Shown: piece after piece, positions 20,705 to 22,121 of the stretch
Layout: each line of letters opens with the position of its first letter
How positions within the stretch are numbered: the stretch's first letter is position 1
Assembly (NCBI GenBank): GCA_900317795.1
Contig: ONIF01000056.1
Coordinates: 1 to 22,121 of the forward strand
Origin: an uncultured Eubacteriales bacterium
Lineage (GTDB): Bacteria; Bacillota; Clostridia; Oscillospirales; Acutalibacteraceae
Length of the DNA: 22,121 nucleotides
Reading direction: 5' to 3'
Position numbers and translations under genes: made by a program
Notes under the pieces: generated by a model
What the model was told of the DNA's origin: nothing
Databases searched by the model: none
What the model saw: only the letters and a program-made list of their open reading frames with translations

Positions 20705-22121
20705 ATGGATTTAATGAACGTGCATTCCAACAAGGTTTATAAAGAGATGGTGGAGGGAATATCAAGCCTGCCGATAGACCGTGCAGACGTGCAGAGGGCA
20801 GAGGAATTTTTTGATTTCTCGAAAGACATGGATTTGAGCATACTGGAAAATGTGGGACACTATCAGTTTGAAAACATCAAAAGTAATGCTTGTGCCAATG
20901 TGATGTACAACTTGGTGAGGGAAGATGACAAAGAATACGGTGACAGATATGTATTGTTTCTTGACGCACTGGGCGGAAATACAATAGGCAGGTGTCTGGA
21001 AGCATACGGCTTTGAGAGAACTTATATGCAGAATACACAGTTTGCCTATCGCATAATGAATGCGTATAAAAGGAAGTATGACGCAAGACAGGCTAAAATG
21101 AAAGTAATGGCGATAGTGGCACAATACGATATTGATAATATCGTGTCGCAGTATCTCATAAAAAACGCAAAAACGGACAGTGAGTTGTTTTATCAGGCAG
21201 GGAAATATTACTGCAATTCACAGTATTCCAATTCAAAGCTGAAATTATATGCTTATGCCCTCGCATACACAAAGCCCGAAGATAAACAGGGTTTTCTTGA
21301 TAAATTGAAATCGCTTGTGGTATCAAGTCCCGAAAGCGATGCCATAAAAGATATGACGGAAACGGTTTTGAAAAATGCGGAATATCACGTCAATAACAGC
21401 GATGTAATGAAATTTCTCATGCCTATCATGTTCATGTCAATGAACCACAGCGAAAAAATAAAGAACTTTTTACAGGGGTATATCAAGGGAAAAGAAATGC
21501 AGTTTTTGAAAGCACTTTATACAAATGTGCCGATAAGCTATTTTGAAGATAATGTTGACAGAGTGTTTGAAATGGCGGTAGAAGGTCATGTTGACGGCTA
21601 TGCAACGGACTGTATCAAGCAGGCAGTCAAATATGCGTGGAAAGTGCAGGAGAACGGTCAGAAAGCGGAATTGATGCTTCACGGGTTTGCAAAGAGATAC
21701 CCGAAACAGTTTATATATGTAATGACGCTGAATGAAGAAATCAAAATGAGCAACAACGGACCATATTACTTCAATAAGCCCACAGCGGAAACTTACAGTG
21801 CATTTTATGACTTGATGTACAGGATACTGAAAAAGGAAAATCCGAAAGCCGTTGAGGAAGAAAAAATTGATTTTGAAAAGGTGCAGTTGAATTTTGCGGT
21901 ATCGGAGGAAATCGGCAAGTCGCATATTGCCACAGAGGAAATAAGAGCATACCTGTCGGGTGAGGAAGATTTGTCTGTATTGGAGCCGTATTTTGACAGC
22001 CTTGCAGGAAATTTCCAATCGTGCAATAATTATTACAGCCGTTACACGAACATCAGCCGAAACATAGATACTTGTGCCAAAAAAATAGGCTTTTTCAAAA
22101 GAAAATATTTGGCATTAAAGG
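20705..22121 (+). CDS. Large unrecognised protein, 3'-partial (possible DUF4132/YehI-MolR-like partner)
   Basis: An open frame runs from ATG 20705 to the window edge without a stop, showing 472 residues. The start lies two bases after the SWIM stop, and AAAAAAGGAG at the end of the SWIM gene is its ribosome binding site, so it belongs to the same operon. Codon use matches its neighbours. The visible protein is cytoplasmic, rich in predicted helices and aromatic residues (LYAYALAYTKPEDKQGFLDK, FAKRYPKQFIYVMTLNEEIK), suggesting a helical-repeat scaffold. I do not recognise a domain. The E. coli counterpart locus carries a very large DUF4132 protein (YehI), so a distant relative is possible on position and size alone. 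This is weak evidence. Confidence 0.85.
   Translation, partial: MDLMNVHSNKVYKEMVEGISSLPIDRADVQRAEEFFDFSKDMDLSILENVGHYQFENIKSNACANVMYNLVREDDKEYGDRYVLFLDALGGNTIGRCLEAYGFERTYMQNTQFAYRIMNAYKRKYDARQAKMKVMAIVAQYDIDNIVSQYLIKNAKTDSELFYQAGKYYCNSQYSNSKLKLYAYALAYTKPEDKQGFLDKLKSLVVSSPESDAIKDMTETVLKNAEYHVNNSDVMKFLMPIMFMSMNHSEKIKNFLQGYIKGKEMQFLKALYTNVPISYFEDNVDRVFEMAVEGHVDGYATDCIKQAVKYAWKVQENGQKAELMLHGFAKRYPKQFIYVMTLNEEIKMSNNGPYYFNKPTAETYSAFYDLMYRILKKENPKAVEEEKIDFEKVQLNFAVSEEIGKSHIATEEIRAYLSGEEDLSVLEPYFDSLAGNFQSCNNYYSRYTNISRNIDTCAKKIGFFKRKYLALK

Noticed and set aside
21470..22018. 182-codon reverse-strand open frame near the right edge
   Set aside because: The + strand carries a longer continuous frame with operon spacing and matching codon use; the reverse product is Phe/Cys/His-rich and looks like an antisense shadow.

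Overview
The window is a moderately low-GC chromosomal segment from a spore-forming member of the Clostridia, probably Ruminococcaceae/Oscillospiraceae-like. The evidence is the strong AGGAGG-type ribosome binding sites, ATGA-coupled genes, Firmicutes housekeeping gene order, and a sporulation/division cluster that contains yabP and yabQ. Every gene I can support is on the + strand. I saw no rRNA, tRNA, CRISPR array, transposase or phage gene.

Region 1 (1-5991) is a tightly packed housekeeping operon. It holds the 3' end of recJ, a bifunctional (p)ppGpp synthetase/hydrolase (rel), D-aminoacyl-tRNA deacylase (dtd), a metallo-beta-lactamase-fold hydrolase, the radical SAM protein HemZ, and a uridine-kinase-like P-loop kinase. 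Neighbours overlap or are a few bases apart. Region 2 (5992-6803) holds a single zinc-ribbon protein with its own strong sigma-A promoter, a hairpin after it, and a small interspersed repeat.

Region 3 (6804-11772) reproduces the Bacillus subtilis yabM-yabN-yabO-yabP-yabQ-divIC-yabR order: lipid-flippase-like SpoVB/YabM, MazG, (inserted HU), RqcP, YabP, YabQ, DivIC, S1 protein. HU ends in its own terminator inside the cluster. yabP has a near-consensus sigma-E (mother-cell) promoter. That promoter overlaps the 5' arm of an inverted repeat whose 3' arm covers the yabP translation start, which suggests a layout where only the sporulation transcript is well translated. An intrinsic terminator closes the cluster after the S1 gene.

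Region 4 (11784-14050) contains an amidohydrolase, a 500-bp intergenic stretch with two inverted copies of a hairpin repeat and a short heptanucleotide array, and long-form ribosome hibernation factor HPF with its own promoter and terminator.

Region 5 (14075 to the right edge) is the most interesting part. It is a five-gene, translationally coupled operon: MoxR-like AAA+ ATPase, DUF5682 protein, vWA (MIDAS) protein, double-SWIM zinc-finger protein, and a large unrecognised ORF that runs off the window. The first four resemble, in type, order and length, the little-studied Escherichia coli yehL-yehM-yehP-yehQ genes. The fifth may be a distant counterpart of YehI/MolR (DUF4132) or a new partner. 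The predicted transcript begins with a long imperfect hairpin built from inverted heptanucleotide repeats. The biochemical function of this system is not established; an AAA+ motor with a vWA adaptor acting on partner proteins is the natural inference.
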